A DNA stretch of 42,916 nt from assembly GCA_013823055.1 (NCBI GenBank), contig PNLN01000014.1, positions 1-42,916 of the forward strand. Reading direction: 5' to 3'. This DNA comes from Cyanobacteria bacterium DS2.3.42 (GTDB lineage: Bacteria > Cyanobacteriota > Vampirovibrionia > Obscuribacterales > Obscuribacteraceae). The position numbers and the translations under genes were made by a program. The notes beneath the pieces were generated by a model, which searched no databases, was not told where the DNA came from, and worked only from the letters and a program-made list of their open reading frames with translations. Positions 15,457-24,639 of the stretch are shown piece after piece; the first letter of the stretch is position 1, and each line of letters begins with the position of its first letter.

Positions 15457-16724
15457 TCGTCACTTTTCAGGTCTTCAACTTTCAACCCAAGAAATTCAGC
15501 AAATTGCTTGCGCATGATATCCAGAGTTAGATGTTGGTGAAAGGCTTTAGATCCATTTTCGGCTGTCTGTCTATAAAGCTCCGCATTCGATACCAGTCTA
15601 TCTAATTGGTTGTAAATGTCTGAGCGGGCCAGGTCGTGGCAAAGCACCGCGGCGTTGTGTTGCTTCAAGAATTTTGCAGGAGAGGCATAATCCGGGCCGT
15701 GAAAAAAAACAGGACGCCCTGTCGCCAAGTACGTCGTCAACTTCGAGGGAAAGCTCAAGCTTGCTTCTTCTTTGAAAACCGGGTCGAACCAGTATGGGCA
15801 GTACATCACATCCATTTGAGAGAGGATATCTATTGATTCGGCTTGTGTTCTCCAACCCAAATATTCAACATTCATCGGTGAATTGGACTGGAAAGTGACG
15901 GCACGACCGAGCACTTTTATTTTCACGTTGCGATTGCCGATTTTCCACTGTGCATGCTTGAGGGTGAGCAGCAAATTCTCCCATTCTTTTGAAGAATACA
16001 GCTGCCCCGCCATGCCGATGGTGAGCTCGTCTTCTTTGTTCATTCCTGTCGCCGGCGGCTTAGCCAGTGCGGCATCTAGACTGGGAATCACTGTAATTGA
16101 GCGGCAGCCGTATAGGCTTTCATAACTTTCTGCCATCGCCCATGATGCGGCGGCAAAGCGAACTGATTTTTTCATTGCTGATGCGAAATCAGCAAGAATG
16201 AGATTTTGCGACCAGCTGTCAACTTTGTTTGCGCGCAGCCACCAGGTCGGGGGATCCCAGACTTCAGTCAGCAAAGGTACATTCATGAGGTCAGCAACTT
16301 GGTTGGCGAGTCTGATCATTGTTTGTCCCTGAACAACGCACCAGACTGCATCGGCGCCGAACTGAGTGCCGAATTCAGCTGCTTGCCTGGCGATTTTCTT
16401 GACCGTGACCTTTTCCGTGTATTTCTCCGCCAGAAAGCTTTCCAGTGCTCCTATTTTGCCGGGCAAATGCCGCGGCTTGTGTTCCTTTGGTTTGGAGACG
16501 ATCTTGATCGGAATATCTGCATGAGTAATTTCCGGATCAAGCTCCCTGTTCAGTACTGTAAAACAGCTGACTGAACCGGCAGGCAGAAACGAGCACAGTT
16601 GATCGAGAACCAGTCCTGCTGTGAAGTTTCGGCATGGAGGAATGTCGGTCAGCAATAGGAATTTCTTGCCTTGGGTTTTTCCTTCCGCAACCGGACTTGT
16701 TCTTTGTATGAGTTCGCTTGGCAT
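15453..16724 (-). CDS. GT-B glycosyltransferase, WDPPxWWLR family, copy 2
   Basis: A 423-residue two-domain transferase. The N-terminal domain ends with a striking WDPPTWWLR at 156-164 and an AAASWAMAESY stretch. The C-terminal donor domain has AGQLYS (239-244), YCPYWFDP (308-315), FPSKL (325-329) and GRPVFFHGPDYASP (336-349). It lacks a standard EX7E motif, and I can only place it in the broad GT4-like group. Closest relatives in the window are 16727-18004 (full length), 12550-13170 (half) and 34396-35814 (distant). ATG 16724 lies two bases after the preceding gene, and its stop overlaps the following WcaC-like gene by four bases. The tight pairing suggests the two add neighbouring sugars. 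Confidence 0.8.
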   Translation of the reverse strand: MPSELIQRTSPVAEGKTQGKKFLLLTDIPPCRNFTAGLVLDQLCSFLPAGSVSCFTVLNRELDPEITHADIPIKIVSKPKEHKPRHLPGKIGALESFLAEKYTEKVTVKKIARQAAEFGTQFGADAVWCVVQGQTMIRLANQVADLMNVPLLTEVWDPPTWWLRANKVDSWSQNLILADFASAMKKSVRFAAASWAMAESYESLYGCRSITVIPSLDAALAKPPATGMNKEDELTIGMAGQLYSSKEWENLLLTLKHAQWKIGNRNVKIKVLGRAVTFQSNSPMNVEYLGWRTQAESIDILSQMDVMYCPYWFDPVFKEEASLSFPSKLTTYLATGRPVFFHGPDYASPAKFLKQHNAAVLCHDLARSDIYNQLDRLVSNAELYRQTAENGSKAFHQHLTLDIMRKQFAEFLGLKVEDLKSDE

Positions 16725-16726
16725 TT

Positions 16727-18004
16727 TTAGTTTTTTAAAGCCTTCAAAAATTGTGCTTGCATGTGTTCTTCGGTGAGATGTCCATGAAATGCCTTTGTGC
16801 CATTTAAGGGCAGGCGGCTGTAGAGAGCTGAATCAGCTACCAGTGTGCTGATGGCGTCAATGAGGTTCTTTTGATTCAAGCTGTTGCATTGCATGGCTGC
16901 GTCGTGCTCACTAAGAAATCGTGATGGAGATGAGTATGACGGTCCGTGGAAAAGCACCGGTCTGCCGGAGGCAAGGTAGCCGGTCAGTTTTGAAGGGAAA
17001 CTCAAACGAGATTCTGTCTCAAATTTTGGCGAAAACCAGTAAGGGCAATACAAAATATCGCACTCAGAAAGAATGTGCAGCGTTTCTTTTTGTGATCGCC
17101 AGCCGTAAAAGCGAATATTTCTTCGGCCCTCTGCACTAAGTCCGAAAGTGCGCCCCAGTGCTCTTACCTCCACCGGTCGTCCTTCCACTTTCCAGTCAAC
17201 TGATTCAAGTGCCTGCATCAGGCAGTTCCATTCTTCACTCGAATACAATTGCCCGGCAAAGCCGATCGTGAGAGTTTCGGCGTCATTGAGACCTGCTGCC
17301 GGCTCGAATGCCCAATCTTTCGGCAAGCCGGGAATCACGGGAATGGCATTGCAGCCGAATTCCTGCTTGTACTGTTCAGCCATCGCCCAGGAAGCCGCCG
17401 CAACCGTCGTTTTCGAATTTGAGAGAATCTTTGCAAAGTCTGCCAGCACTTCGGCCCTGGAAAACCTATCTACGTTGTTGTCTCTCAGCCACCAGCCGGG
17501 AGGGTCCCATATTTGTGCCACCATTGGCAGTGGCAACTGCTTTTGTAATGATGCCGCCAAACGTATCAACGTCTGTCCTTCAAGTGTGCACCAGATCTTC
17601 TGCGCGCCCACCCTTTCGGCAAAAGCAAGAATTTCTTCGGCAATTCGCGGAACAGCGAATTTAGCTACCGATTGTTCTTTTATGTACGATTCAATTACGC
17701 CAAGATGCAGCGGAAAGTGTCGGATATGAGATTCACTCGGCTTTTGTCGGTGCCGATACGGTATGTCTCGCCAGTCAGGATGAATTTCGCTACTAAGTCC
17801 TGGGGTCATGACTGCAAAACACGAGAGTTTGTCGGCAGGCAGTGCCTGGCACATGGAATGCAACATCAAGGCGCCGGTGTATTTCGAGCTAGGCGGCACA
17901 GAAGAGAGAAGGAGCACATTGCCAATCTTTTCTGTGCTGGACGTTTGCAGTACTTCAGTCGAAGTATTGCGTGGTTCGCCTGCAAGTGAAATTGTGTTGG
18001 GCAT
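16727..18004 (-). CDS. GT-B glycosyltransferase, WDPPxWWLR family, copy 1
   Basis: A 425-residue paralogue of the next gene downstream. WDPPGWWLR is at 166-174, followed by a run of VDRFSRAEVLADF and the AAASWAMAEQY stretch. The C-terminal domain again has AGQLYSSEEW, CPYWFSP, FPSKLTGYLASGRPV and an FHGPSYSSP loop. The first 28 residues are polar and unlike the paralogue. Two adjacent full-length copies with a two-base gap indicate tandem duplication with divergence, probably to different acceptors. ATG 18004 was taken as start; no strong ribosome-binding site is visible. The preceding acyltransferase ends 104 bases upstream. Confidence 0.8.
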   Translation of the reverse strand: MPNTISLAGEPRNTSTEVLQTSSTEKIGNVLLLSSVPPSSKYTGALMLHSMCQALPADKLSCFAVMTPGLSSEIHPDWRDIPYRHRQKPSESHIRHFPLHLGVIESYIKEQSVAKFAVPRIAEEILAFAERVGAQKIWCTLEGQTLIRLAASLQKQLPLPMVAQIWDPPGWWLRDNNVDRFSRAEVLADFAKILSNSKTTVAAASWAMAEQYKQEFGCNAIPVIPGLPKDWAFEPAAGLNDAETLTIGFAGQLYSSEEWNCLMQALESVDWKVEGRPVEVRALGRTFGLSAEGRRNIRFYGWRSQKETLHILSECDILYCPYWFSPKFETESRLSFPSKLTGYLASGRPVLFHGPSYSSPSRFLSEHDAAMQCNSLNQKNLIDAISTLVADSALYSRLPLNGTKAFHGHLTEEHMQAQFLKALKN

Positions 18005-18108
18005 TAGTTTGGCGATGGATTGGAAAATGGGCGGTACTGACGCATGAAAGGATAATTCTTTTGAACTCTACTCGGGTTTGCAGGAGTTAATGGTTCGCAA
18101 CCCAAGAT

Positions 18109-19233
18109 TCAGGGCGCGATCCAGGTCGGGACTCTGAACAGACGACAAAGCAAATAAAATGCCCACGAGAGGAGGAAAGTAACGGACGAGACGGCCAGTA
18201 TGTATGCGACCGTTATTAGTGAACGGTGAGTGTGCAAATCGAGCATCCACCTTAAGTGCAAACACACAGTGTCCAAGAAAATCGGATGCACCAGGTAGAT
18301 CGTAAAGCTTGCCGCGCTAACAGCCTCAATCAGCCCGGCTAGCCAGCGTTTTCGTGGCTTGACTACGAGTAATTTTGCGGCGAGAAAGAGAATGGCCGAG
18401 TAGACAATAATCTGCGGGCTCGTGTAATTGAAAAGCGTTTGATCGAGTTTTTTGTCAACCGCGCTGAACGACAGCCAATATGTACCCATAATCGTTGCAA
18501 GCAGGCAGGTAGCAGCGATCAGTGAGGCCAACGGCAACTGGCGTTTGGAAATTTGATAGTCCCGCAATACATATCCCAAAATGAAATATCCTGAAAATCC
18601 GGTCGCTACGGCGAAAAGGAACGGCGGTCTCACTCCGGTCAGAGAGCCAACCAGCGGTAAAACGCTGGCGCTGGCGAACCAGAGGGCAAGGAAATAGAAC
18701 ACGTCCTGCTTGCTTGCCCCCCGGAGAAAAGCTTTGAAAATGGGTACGGCCAGGTAGAGTCCAGCCAGATAATAGAGATAGTGCAGATGGTAGCAAGCCG
18801 GTTGATTGACGACGGTGAGCCAGTCTAGCTTTAGACCATGAGTAGCCATCCAAATCGAGTAAATTGCCGTCCATGAAACCAAAGGCATACCGATGCGCCA
18901 GATCCGGCGTTTGAGAAAGGTCCCGGCGTTTTCGGATTGCAGCGAAGAGAGCAAAAGCATTCCGCTGATCAGCAAAAACAATGGGACGCACGATCTCGTG
19001 AGCGAGTTGAAGATGCATCCGACCCAGAAGAGCCCTGGTGAAGAAACTGCATTTGCCATGGGGGCGGACGCATGCAAGAGAATTACCTGAATCGTAGCGA
19101 AGCAGCGTAAAAAATCGATATAAAAAAGGCGGTTAGAATTGGGCGCGTCGCTGGCTGGCAAGGAGTTGTCAGCCAGGTGGCTTGGCTGTGTGTCTCTCGA
19201 CAGCGTGGCGACTTGCTTCATGGGATCAGCCAT
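18109..19233 (-). CDS. Acyltransferase 3 family membrane protein, copy 2
   Basis: A 374-residue integral membrane O-acyltransferase with about ten hydrophobic segments. YIDFLRCFATIQVILLHAS near the start carries the Arg and His typical of the family, PLFLLISGMLL follows, and FTIYLVHPIFLD lies near the end. Such proteins move acetyl or other acyl groups across the membrane onto sugar hydroxyls (OafA, WecH type). Start choice: ATG 19233 has GAAGG seven bases upstream, while ATG 19221 gives an ATGA overlap with the upstream stop like other junctions in this operon. The open frame extends further into the upstream gene but is unlikely to be used. Copy 1 is immediately upstream, and both end in a similar P-x-W-I/L-x-P tail. 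Confidence 0.88.
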   Translation of the reverse strand: MADPMKQVATLSRDTQPSHLADNSLPASDAPNSNRLFYIDFLRCFATIQVILLHASAPMANAVSSPGLFWVGCIFNSLTRSCVPLFLLISGMLLLSSLQSENAGTFLKRRIWRIGMPLVSWTAIYSIWMATHGLKLDWLTVVNQPACYHLHYLYYLAGLYLAVPIFKAFLRGASKQDVFYFLALWFASASVLPLVGSLTGVRPPFLFAVATGFSGYFILGYVLRDYQISKRQLPLASLIAATCLLATIMGTYWLSFSAVDKKLDQTLFNYTSPQIIVYSAILFLAAKLLVVKPRKRWLAGLIEAVSAASFTIYLVHPIFLDTVCLHLRWMLDLHTHRSLITVAYILAVSSVTFLLSWAFYLLCRLFRVPTWIAP

Positions 19234-20318
19234 TGGGGAGCCTTCAAAAACCTGCCGATGCGAACTATCGACCAGGAGACGAGAGTGACAATTGCAGTAA
19301 GCAGAATTATCTTTAAAGTCGTCCATCCGAAGCCGGTTTTGTGAAAAATCGAGTGCAATTTCAATCTTATGCAAATGTCGAGAATGATCGGATGAACGAG
19401 ATACATCGTAAACGCTGAATCACCAATGGATTTGCCGACTTTCAAAAGTCCTGGGCAGTTTTTTTTCAGACATTCATAGTTGAATGATTTGAAAATGAGA
19501 AGTGTTGCTGCTGAATATACGAAAATCAGGGCACTGGAAGATTCTACGAAGAACGGATCAAAGATTCCTCCATTTGAAGCGGTAAGAAAATAGGTGGAAG
19601 CACAACAGGCCAGGAACGCTGCGATTGCAGTCAACCAGAGTAGCGGCAAAGCGGCCTTTGACACTACGTAATCCTTGAGTGCATATCCAATCACGAAATA
19701 CCCGGTCAGATGAGTTGCCACTACAAGTTGAATTGCGCAATCCAGCCCCAGCAGTTTTTTCAATGTCGGAAGGACAGACGCGCTGATCAGCCATAAAACT
19801 ATGAAGTACTGGTAATCTTTTTTTGTTGCCGACTTCGTAAAGACCTTCAACAGAGGTGTAGCAAGATAAAGTCCGGTTAGAAAGTAGAGGTAACCGAGAT
19901 GGTAATAGGCTGGCGTGCCTAAAACTGCCACACACCTCTGAATGTTCACTTCGCTTCCCTTAAACCAGCATCCCCACGCTAAGTAAATGCCGGACCAAAC
20001 GGCCAGGGGAATAAGAATTCTGCCCACGCGTTTTTTTAGAAAGCTAAAGGGCGAGGATATGTCTTTGTCCAACAAGAAAAGACCGCTCAACATTAAAAAC
20101 AAGGGTACGCTCGCCCTGCCGAAGACTTCAGGAAACAGGCATGCCCACCAGGAGCTTGCTGCTTTGAGATTGCCAAAATAGGTGACCGTGCAGTGCACAT
20201 TTATCACTTGCAATATCGCCAGAGCGCGAAGCAGGTCGGCATACAGCAGCCGCTGTGAGACCGGCTTGTCGGCGACACTGATGTGGACTTTCTCTCTTTC
20301 AGCAAGGGAAATGGTCAT
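19218..20318 (-). CDS. Acyltransferase 3 family membrane protein, copy 1
   Basis: A 366-residue polytopic acyltransferase, closely similar in plan to the next gene. YADLLRALAILQVINVHCT, PLFLMLSGLFLL and FTMYLVHPIILD correspond to the same positions in copy 2. The family has about ten membrane helices and uses acyl-CoA on the inside to modify a sugar outside. Two adjacent copies imply either acylation of two positions or a heteromeric pair. ATG 20318 has no clear ribosome-binding site, and the CACCTC just upstream is the complement of one, so expression may rely on the preceding sulfotransferase 85 bases upstream. The stop overlaps the start region of copy 2. Confidence 0.88.
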   Translation of the reverse strand: MTISLAEREKVHISVADKPVSQRLLYADLLRALAILQVINVHCTVTYFGNLKAASSWWACLFPEVFGRASVPLFLMLSGLFLLDKDISSPFSFLKKRVGRILIPLAVWSGIYLAWGCWFKGSEVNIQRCVAVLGTPAYYHLGYLYFLTGLYLATPLLKVFTKSATKKDYQYFIVLWLISASVLPTLKKLLGLDCAIQLVVATHLTGYFVIGYALKDYVVSKAALPLLWLTAIAAFLACCASTYFLTASNGGIFDPFFVESSSALIFVYSAATLLIFKSFNYECLKKNCPGLLKVGKSIGDSAFTMYLVHPIILDICIRLKLHSIFHKTGFGWTTLKIILLTAIVTLVSWSIVRIGRFLKAPQWLIP

Positions 20319-20403
20319 AGAGGTGGATCATAGCGCCTTATCAAGCGATTCCAAAGGATACCTAAATTGGAACCAGTTCATAATTGAAAGGGGTCTAATT
20401 TAT

Positions 20404-21750
20404 TTATGTCATTGGTGCCGGGACCAGCTTTACCCACTTGATCTCCGTGTGTGTTTGAAACTCGCTTTGATCGTCTCCGAAGATGCCATCGATGCACAAT
20501 TCTGAGAAGTCCTGTTGCCAGTTGGCGTTCTCGCAGGTTCGAAAGCGAACAACATGGTAGTGATCGCATGTTCTGAATGGGGCGATATGGCTTCTCTCCG
20601 GAGTGAATTCTTCTCCCTTTTTCCTCCACGACAAGCGGCATTGGGTGCCGGTTCCACCCTTGACGCAAAGCCATACTTCCATCGTTCGCGGATGTTTCTT
20701 TACGTCAACAGCAAAGCTGATACGGCAAGAACTGTGGTTGCTTCGGATCCTGATCTTTCCTTGGTCAGCGATTCTTTCAATGGCTCCTTCTTCGACTGCA
20801 ACAGAGTTCTGGGTCAGCTCAGAAAAATTTATTTCTATTGACTTTGCTTCGTCGCGCGACACCACTGGTTCATAACCCAGCTTCTGAAGCGCGTCGAAGT
20901 TCAAAATTTGAAGATAGAAGAGAGCTCGCTTCGAAATTTCTTCGTGTTTCCACCTTTCCTTGGATTCTGCCAAGCTGCTGGTCGAGTGTACAGCGTGAGG
21001 CGAAGTGTCCAAAGGTTCCATGGCTTTCCAGCCGATGCGAGACTCGAGCAGTCGAAGTAAATTGTCGGTGTCCTGGCAAATTTCTTCGTACTTGAGCAGC
21101 AGCACCGAGTCTTCGTGTTCCACTTCCATAGTTGATTCGAATAGGCTGTTGAATTGCGCGCTTAATTGCCACGCTCTGGTCATGTCGGTGGCGTTCTTGA
21201 GACCGAAATTAGCGGCTGGATTCTTCTTGTTATAGGCAATCTGTGAAAGATAAGTGTCACGTGGATCGCGGAATAACGCCAGAGTCAAGGATGGTATGTT
21301 CTTTCTGACGAAAAAGGGCACCCAAATCGGACACTTTTCGGCATGATAGCGTGCTTCTGGTATTTTTTCGATACTGGTCCGGCTGGCCGTCGACCAGAGG
21401 GCTTTAAAAACCGCATCACGCGATATTGTAATGTCGCTTTTTCCTCGTGGGGAGCGCAGATACACTGTATCCAGCTTTTTGGAAAACAGATCGGTGACGG
21501 TAATTGCCGGCTCTTGTTGCTCCTGATCGTCTCGCTCCAAAGTATCGGAAATTTTTGCGAGATAACTGAGGACATGCTTTTCAAAGGGATAGGTGCGATC
21601 AAAGAGGCAGCGCTTATCTCTTGCCAGATGCGACATCAATAGCGTGGTGCCGCTGCGAGGAATAAATGCCACCATGATGGGAAGAAGCAGTCTGTCCACA
21701 GCAACCGCATCGAGCACCGCCTTGTCGGCCATCTTCTTTTGCTCATTCAT
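20404..21750 (-). CDS. Sulfotransferase with extra C-terminal domain, paralogue A
   Basis: A 448-residue protein. RSGTT (32-36) is the PAPS 5'-phosphosulfate loop and FRDPRDTYLSQ (160-170) the 3'-phosphate segment. HAEKCPIWVPFF (136-147) lies where many sulfotransferases have an active-site EK segment. The catalytic domain ends near residue 290. The last 130 residues form a separate, probably beta-sandwich domain with EVWLCVKGG, LSWRKKGEEF, VVRFRTCENANW and a closing IKWVKLVPAP strand. The same domain ends the sulfotransferase at 31372-32757, so it is a shared architecture, perhaps carbohydrate-binding. It lies 19 bases after the GT-C-like gene and before two acyltransferases, consistent with cytoplasmic sulfation of the same glycan. 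Confidence 0.82.
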   Translation of the reverse strand: MNEQKKMADKAVLDAVAVDRLLLPIMVAFIPRSGTTLLMSHLARDKRCLFDRTYPFEKHVLSYLAKISDTLERDDQEQQEPAITVTDLFSKKLDTVYLRSPRGKSDITISRDAVFKALWSTASRTSIEKIPEARYHAEKCPIWVPFFVRKNIPSLTLALFRDPRDTYLSQIAYNKKNPAANFGLKNATDMTRAWQLSAQFNSLFESTMEVEHEDSVLLLKYEEICQDTDNLLRLLESRIGWKAMEPLDTSPHAVHSTSSLAESKERWKHEEISKRALFYLQILNFDALQKLGYEPVVSRDEAKSIEINFSELTQNSVAVEEGAIERIADQGKIRIRSNHSSCRISFAVDVKKHPRTMEVWLCVKGGTGTQCRLSWRKKGEEFTPERSHIAPFRTCDHYHVVRFRTCENANWQQDFSELCIDGIFGDDQSEFQTHTEIKWVKLVPAPMT

Positions 21751-21769
21751 TTAGTTGTACATCCTGGTC

Positions 21770-23626
21770 TCATGGTTGCCTGTATCGTAGAATTGAAATT
21801 CGATTATGCAGGTCACTCAAATCAGTCTTGCCCGTTGTGATATCGACAGATGGCGCATCGTATGGGCATATCAGAGTGCCCATCCTTTGAAAGTCATCTG
21901 GAAATTTATAACCTGCAGTGGCAAAAGACTGCTCGAGAATTTTGTCCCCATCGTAATTAGTGACCACAAAAAATTGATTGGGCGACTCTCTTTTCAGCTC
22001 CGCAAGAGAGGCCTCGAACATCGTGCGGCCAATTTTGCCAGGCAAAAAAGTAGCAAATTTCACGGAGCGACCATCTGCTGCATACACCAGCCCCGGCATA
22101 TTGTAAGCGGCAATAATCGTGTCTCCTTTCTGAAAACCACCGGCTAAAAGCATGGCAAAATATGAATCGAAAAAGCTTTTGGCGCCCAGTGCCTGTTTGA
22201 TTTTTTGCAGCTTGGGGGCGACGCTCACGTGTTTTTGCTCAAGCATGGATAGCGGAATTCCATACGGCGTTTTGATAAATCCGGTAATGAATTGAGAGCC
22301 AATCACCATGATAAAGAGTGCTGCAACTGCAAGAAAAGGCGCTCTAGACCTTAGTTGATCGGAAAGCTTCAAGGATAAAAACAGTCCAATTAATACAAGT
22401 GGAGCAACAAAGATTTTCGTATGTGCAATTACTTCGTTGTTCGTCCCCATCGAGCAGACTAGAGGCACGCCGGCCAACAAAAGCAAGTGAAGATTCGTCG
22501 GGGCGATTGGCAGTTCTAGGTTCTTGTGCAAATTCAAGCCGATGAAAGCTGCGACAAGCAGTGCGGGAATTATGTAGAAGGCTTCTACGGAGGCTCGGCA
22601 CGTGTTGAAATAGCCTGCGAAATAGAAAGTAATCAATGCCCAGCCAGTAAAAACCAAGGGAAATGGCAAGGAAAGGCTTTCACGTTTTTTAGCGAATATT
22701 TGACCTGCGAAATTTGTGCAGAAGCTGAGGATGAATATCAAACCAGTGTATAAAACAACATGAAGTGCCAGCTTCAGCAAACTGAGAACATACTTGTTTA
22801 TCGCTAACTCGGAAGTGTAAAGACCGGTTTGTCGAAAGTAGTCGGAAGCTTGCAGGAAGCTTGGTATGCAAGTCGCAAAAGGCTCCACAAAAAGAAAATA
22901 CGCCGTTGTGGATAAAGCTGCCCCACAAGCGACTAAAGCCAGTCCTGTCGCTAGCTTATTGCTTTTTCTTTCGGCAAAGAGCAAAGCAAGCAGGAGTGGA
23001 AATAGCAATAAAGCACTGGTTACTTTAGAAAAAACGACCAGCCCTGCAAATGCACCGCTAAGCAAATACAAAATTTTGCGATTTTTTTCGACCGTTTGAG
23101 CCCAAAGTAAAAATCCGACAGAAGCAAACGTAGTCGTTGCCACTAGCGTGTTGTAAGAAGCTGACAGTGGGAACATTGAGAAAATAAGAAGGCTGCCCGA
23201 CACAGCCAGTGACCAGAAAATGAACTGCTGGCTGTAGCTGAGTGGTCCGGTCCGCCCCATTGATTTTGAGAAACCGATTGAGAGAATAGTCGCCCCTGTA
23301 ATTTGAAGGAGCAGTTGCCACAAGCGTCCATTAATCACCTCCGACGAAGATAGCATCGGAAGTTTGTTCAATAAGAATCCGAATTTGGTGACTGAGCAGT
23401 TGTATCTGTGCGGATCACTGCTGACCAGAAGATAATAAGCTTCGTCTGTTATGCAGAATCCTTTGTTGGTGCCCCAGAGGATCAATGCGATTATTGCTGC
23501 CAGAAGCAGTCCAGAAAGCAGCGCCGCAGCGAATTCCACATTTTTTCCAGCAGAGATTGGTGCAACATTCTCTGCTTCTTCTGGTGAAGAGGATTTGTGC
23601 ATCAGACTGGAGGAATGGCTGGTCAC
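21770..23626 (-). CDS. GT-C-like polytopic membrane glycosyltransferase (putative)
   Basis: A 618-residue membrane protein with about eleven hydrophobic segments between residues 30 and 450 and a soluble C-terminal region of some 150 residues. ITDEAYYLLVSSDP places an acidic pair (D61, E62) in the first loop after the first helix, as in ArnT/PMT-type GT-C transferases that use polyprenyl-phosphate sugars on the outer face. No full PMT signature is visible, so the assignment is by topology and this motif. A GtrB/ArnC-like donor synthase begins the same operon, which fits. GTG 23626 overlaps the upstream TGA as GTGA and has GGGGAG about seven bases upstream. A Wzy-like role is an alternative. 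Confidence 0.65.
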   Translation of the reverse strand: MTSHSSSLMHKSSSPEEAENVAPISAGKNVEFAAALLSGLLLAAIIALILWGTNKGFCITDEAYYLLVSSDPHRYNCSVTKFGFLLNKLPMLSSSEVINGRLWQLLLQITGATILSIGFSKSMGRTGPLSYSQQFIFWSLAVSGSLLIFSMFPLSASYNTLVATTTFASVGFLLWAQTVEKNRKILYLLSGAFAGLVVFSKVTSALLLFPLLLALLFAERKSNKLATGLALVACGAALSTTAYFLFVEPFATCIPSFLQASDYFRQTGLYTSELAINKYVLSLLKLALHVVLYTGLIFILSFCTNFAGQIFAKKRESLSLPFPLVFTGWALITFYFAGYFNTCRASVEAFYIIPALLVAAFIGLNLHKNLELPIAPTNLHLLLLAGVPLVCSMGTNNEVIAHTKIFVAPLVLIGLFLSLKLSDQLRSRAPFLAVAALFIMVIGSQFITGFIKTPYGIPLSMLEQKHVSVAPKLQKIKQALGAKSFFDSYFAMLLAGGFQKGDTIIAAYNMPGLVYAADGRSVKFATFLPGKIGRTMFEASLAELKRESPNQFFVVTNYDGDKILEQSFATAGYKFPDDFQRMGTLICPYDAPSVDITTGKTDLSDLHNRISILRYRQP

Positions 23627-24639
23627 ATTTTGCTCCCCAGAGACCGGGAATTTGCTTCCAGAATTCTGTTTAGGTCTCCTGCAACCAGCTCTGTGCGTAT
23701 TTTTCTTCCTTCCTTTCTGACGTGGTAAATGCAGTCGAGGAAGTAGTGATCAGATAGTGAGTACCTGCTGTAGTTGCCGATCACTTGAGCGTTAAGCGAA
23801 TTCGACATTTCTTTGTAGAAGCTATCCAGTTGAGATTTCCGGAGGCGGGAAAATGTCTGCGTTGTCACTGGCGGAAGAAGAACAACTTTTGCCCCGCGAG
23901 CTTGCAGTTTCTCGACAATGGAGTTGAACGACTCGATTGCCGCTCGATTGGGATGGCTAAAATCGGCTAGTGAAGTCTGGGCGCTGTCGAAAGGCTTACT
24001 CGGCAATTCGAGATGGGCAATGAAATCGCCGCTTTTGTTGAATCCGGCATGTTTGTACAATACGGAGTTCTCATCTGGATCTGCGCTTTTGAATGACACT
24101 GGGAGCAAGTGTCTTGCCCGCTTCTGTGCCATCGAGGAGAAATCGCCGCTAATGCGATTCACCAACGTTTCAGGCGAGAAATAGCTGGGCGCTATCCAGG
24201 CAATCGACTCCGGAATAAGTGCCGGCAGCATCAACAAATATTTGCTTCCATCAAACTGGTCGACCCAATGCTCATATTCCGGCATAACAGCAATCGTGTC
24301 GCCTTCCCTTACCTGAGAAGCGATTTCGCGCAGCATGTATCCAAGTCCGACCTGGATGCATGTACCCATGTTTACCACCTTGCGTTTGAGGCGGTTTTCC
24401 AAAAGTGCACTGTCCAGCCCGGTGGCAAGGTTCGAGCCGCCCACCAAAATGACTCTGGGAGAAGCTGTTTCCTTGAGAAGGCGATGTTTGTCAATGCAGG
24501 AAGCTAAGTAGGAATCGCGATCAAATTTGGTCTGTGTAAAGAAAACACCGCACAGCAATAGAAGAAGAACGCTCAGACTGGCAATCGCTGCAGACCTCTT
24601 CTGTCTGGCAGTTTCTGTTTCAGTGCCACTCATGGTCAT
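23623..24639 (-). CDS. Membrane-anchored SGNH-like protein
   Basis: A 338-residue protein with a single hydrophobic helix at about 18-36 and the remainder predicted outside the membrane. VGGSN (66-70) resembles SGNH block I with S69 as nucleophile. NMGTCIQVGLG (90-100) could be block II. A D302-x3-H306 pair in DCIYHVRKEG could supply the Asp-His. This plan recalls DltD and AlgJ/AlgX-like proteins that acetylate or deacylate exported polysaccharides. Two acyltransferase-3 proteins in the same operon could supply the acyl group. ATG 24639 has AGGAG seven bases upstream and forms an ATGA overlap with the preceding methyltransferase. The block II match is weak, so a non-enzymatic role is possible. 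Confidence 0.65.
   Translation of the reverse strand: MTMSGTETETARQKRSAAIASLSVLLLLLCGVFFTQTKFDRDSYLASCIDKHRLLKETASPRVILVGGSNLATGLDSALLENRLKRKVVNMGTCIQVGLGYMLREIASQVREGDTIAVMPEYEHWVDQFDGSKYLLMLPALIPESIAWIAPSYFSPETLVNRISGDFSSMAQKRARHLLPVSFKSADPDENSVLYKHAGFNKSGDFIAHLELPSKPFDSAQTSLADFSHPNRAAIESFNSIVEKLQARGAKVVLLPPVTTQTFSRLRKSQLDSFYKEMSNSLNAQVIGNYSRYSLSDHYFLDCIYHVRKEGRKIRTELVAGDLNRILEANSRSLGSKM

Noticed and set aside
19234-19374. N-terminal extension of the second acyltransferase
   Set aside because: It lies wholly inside the coding end of the first acyltransferase and lacks membrane-helix character.
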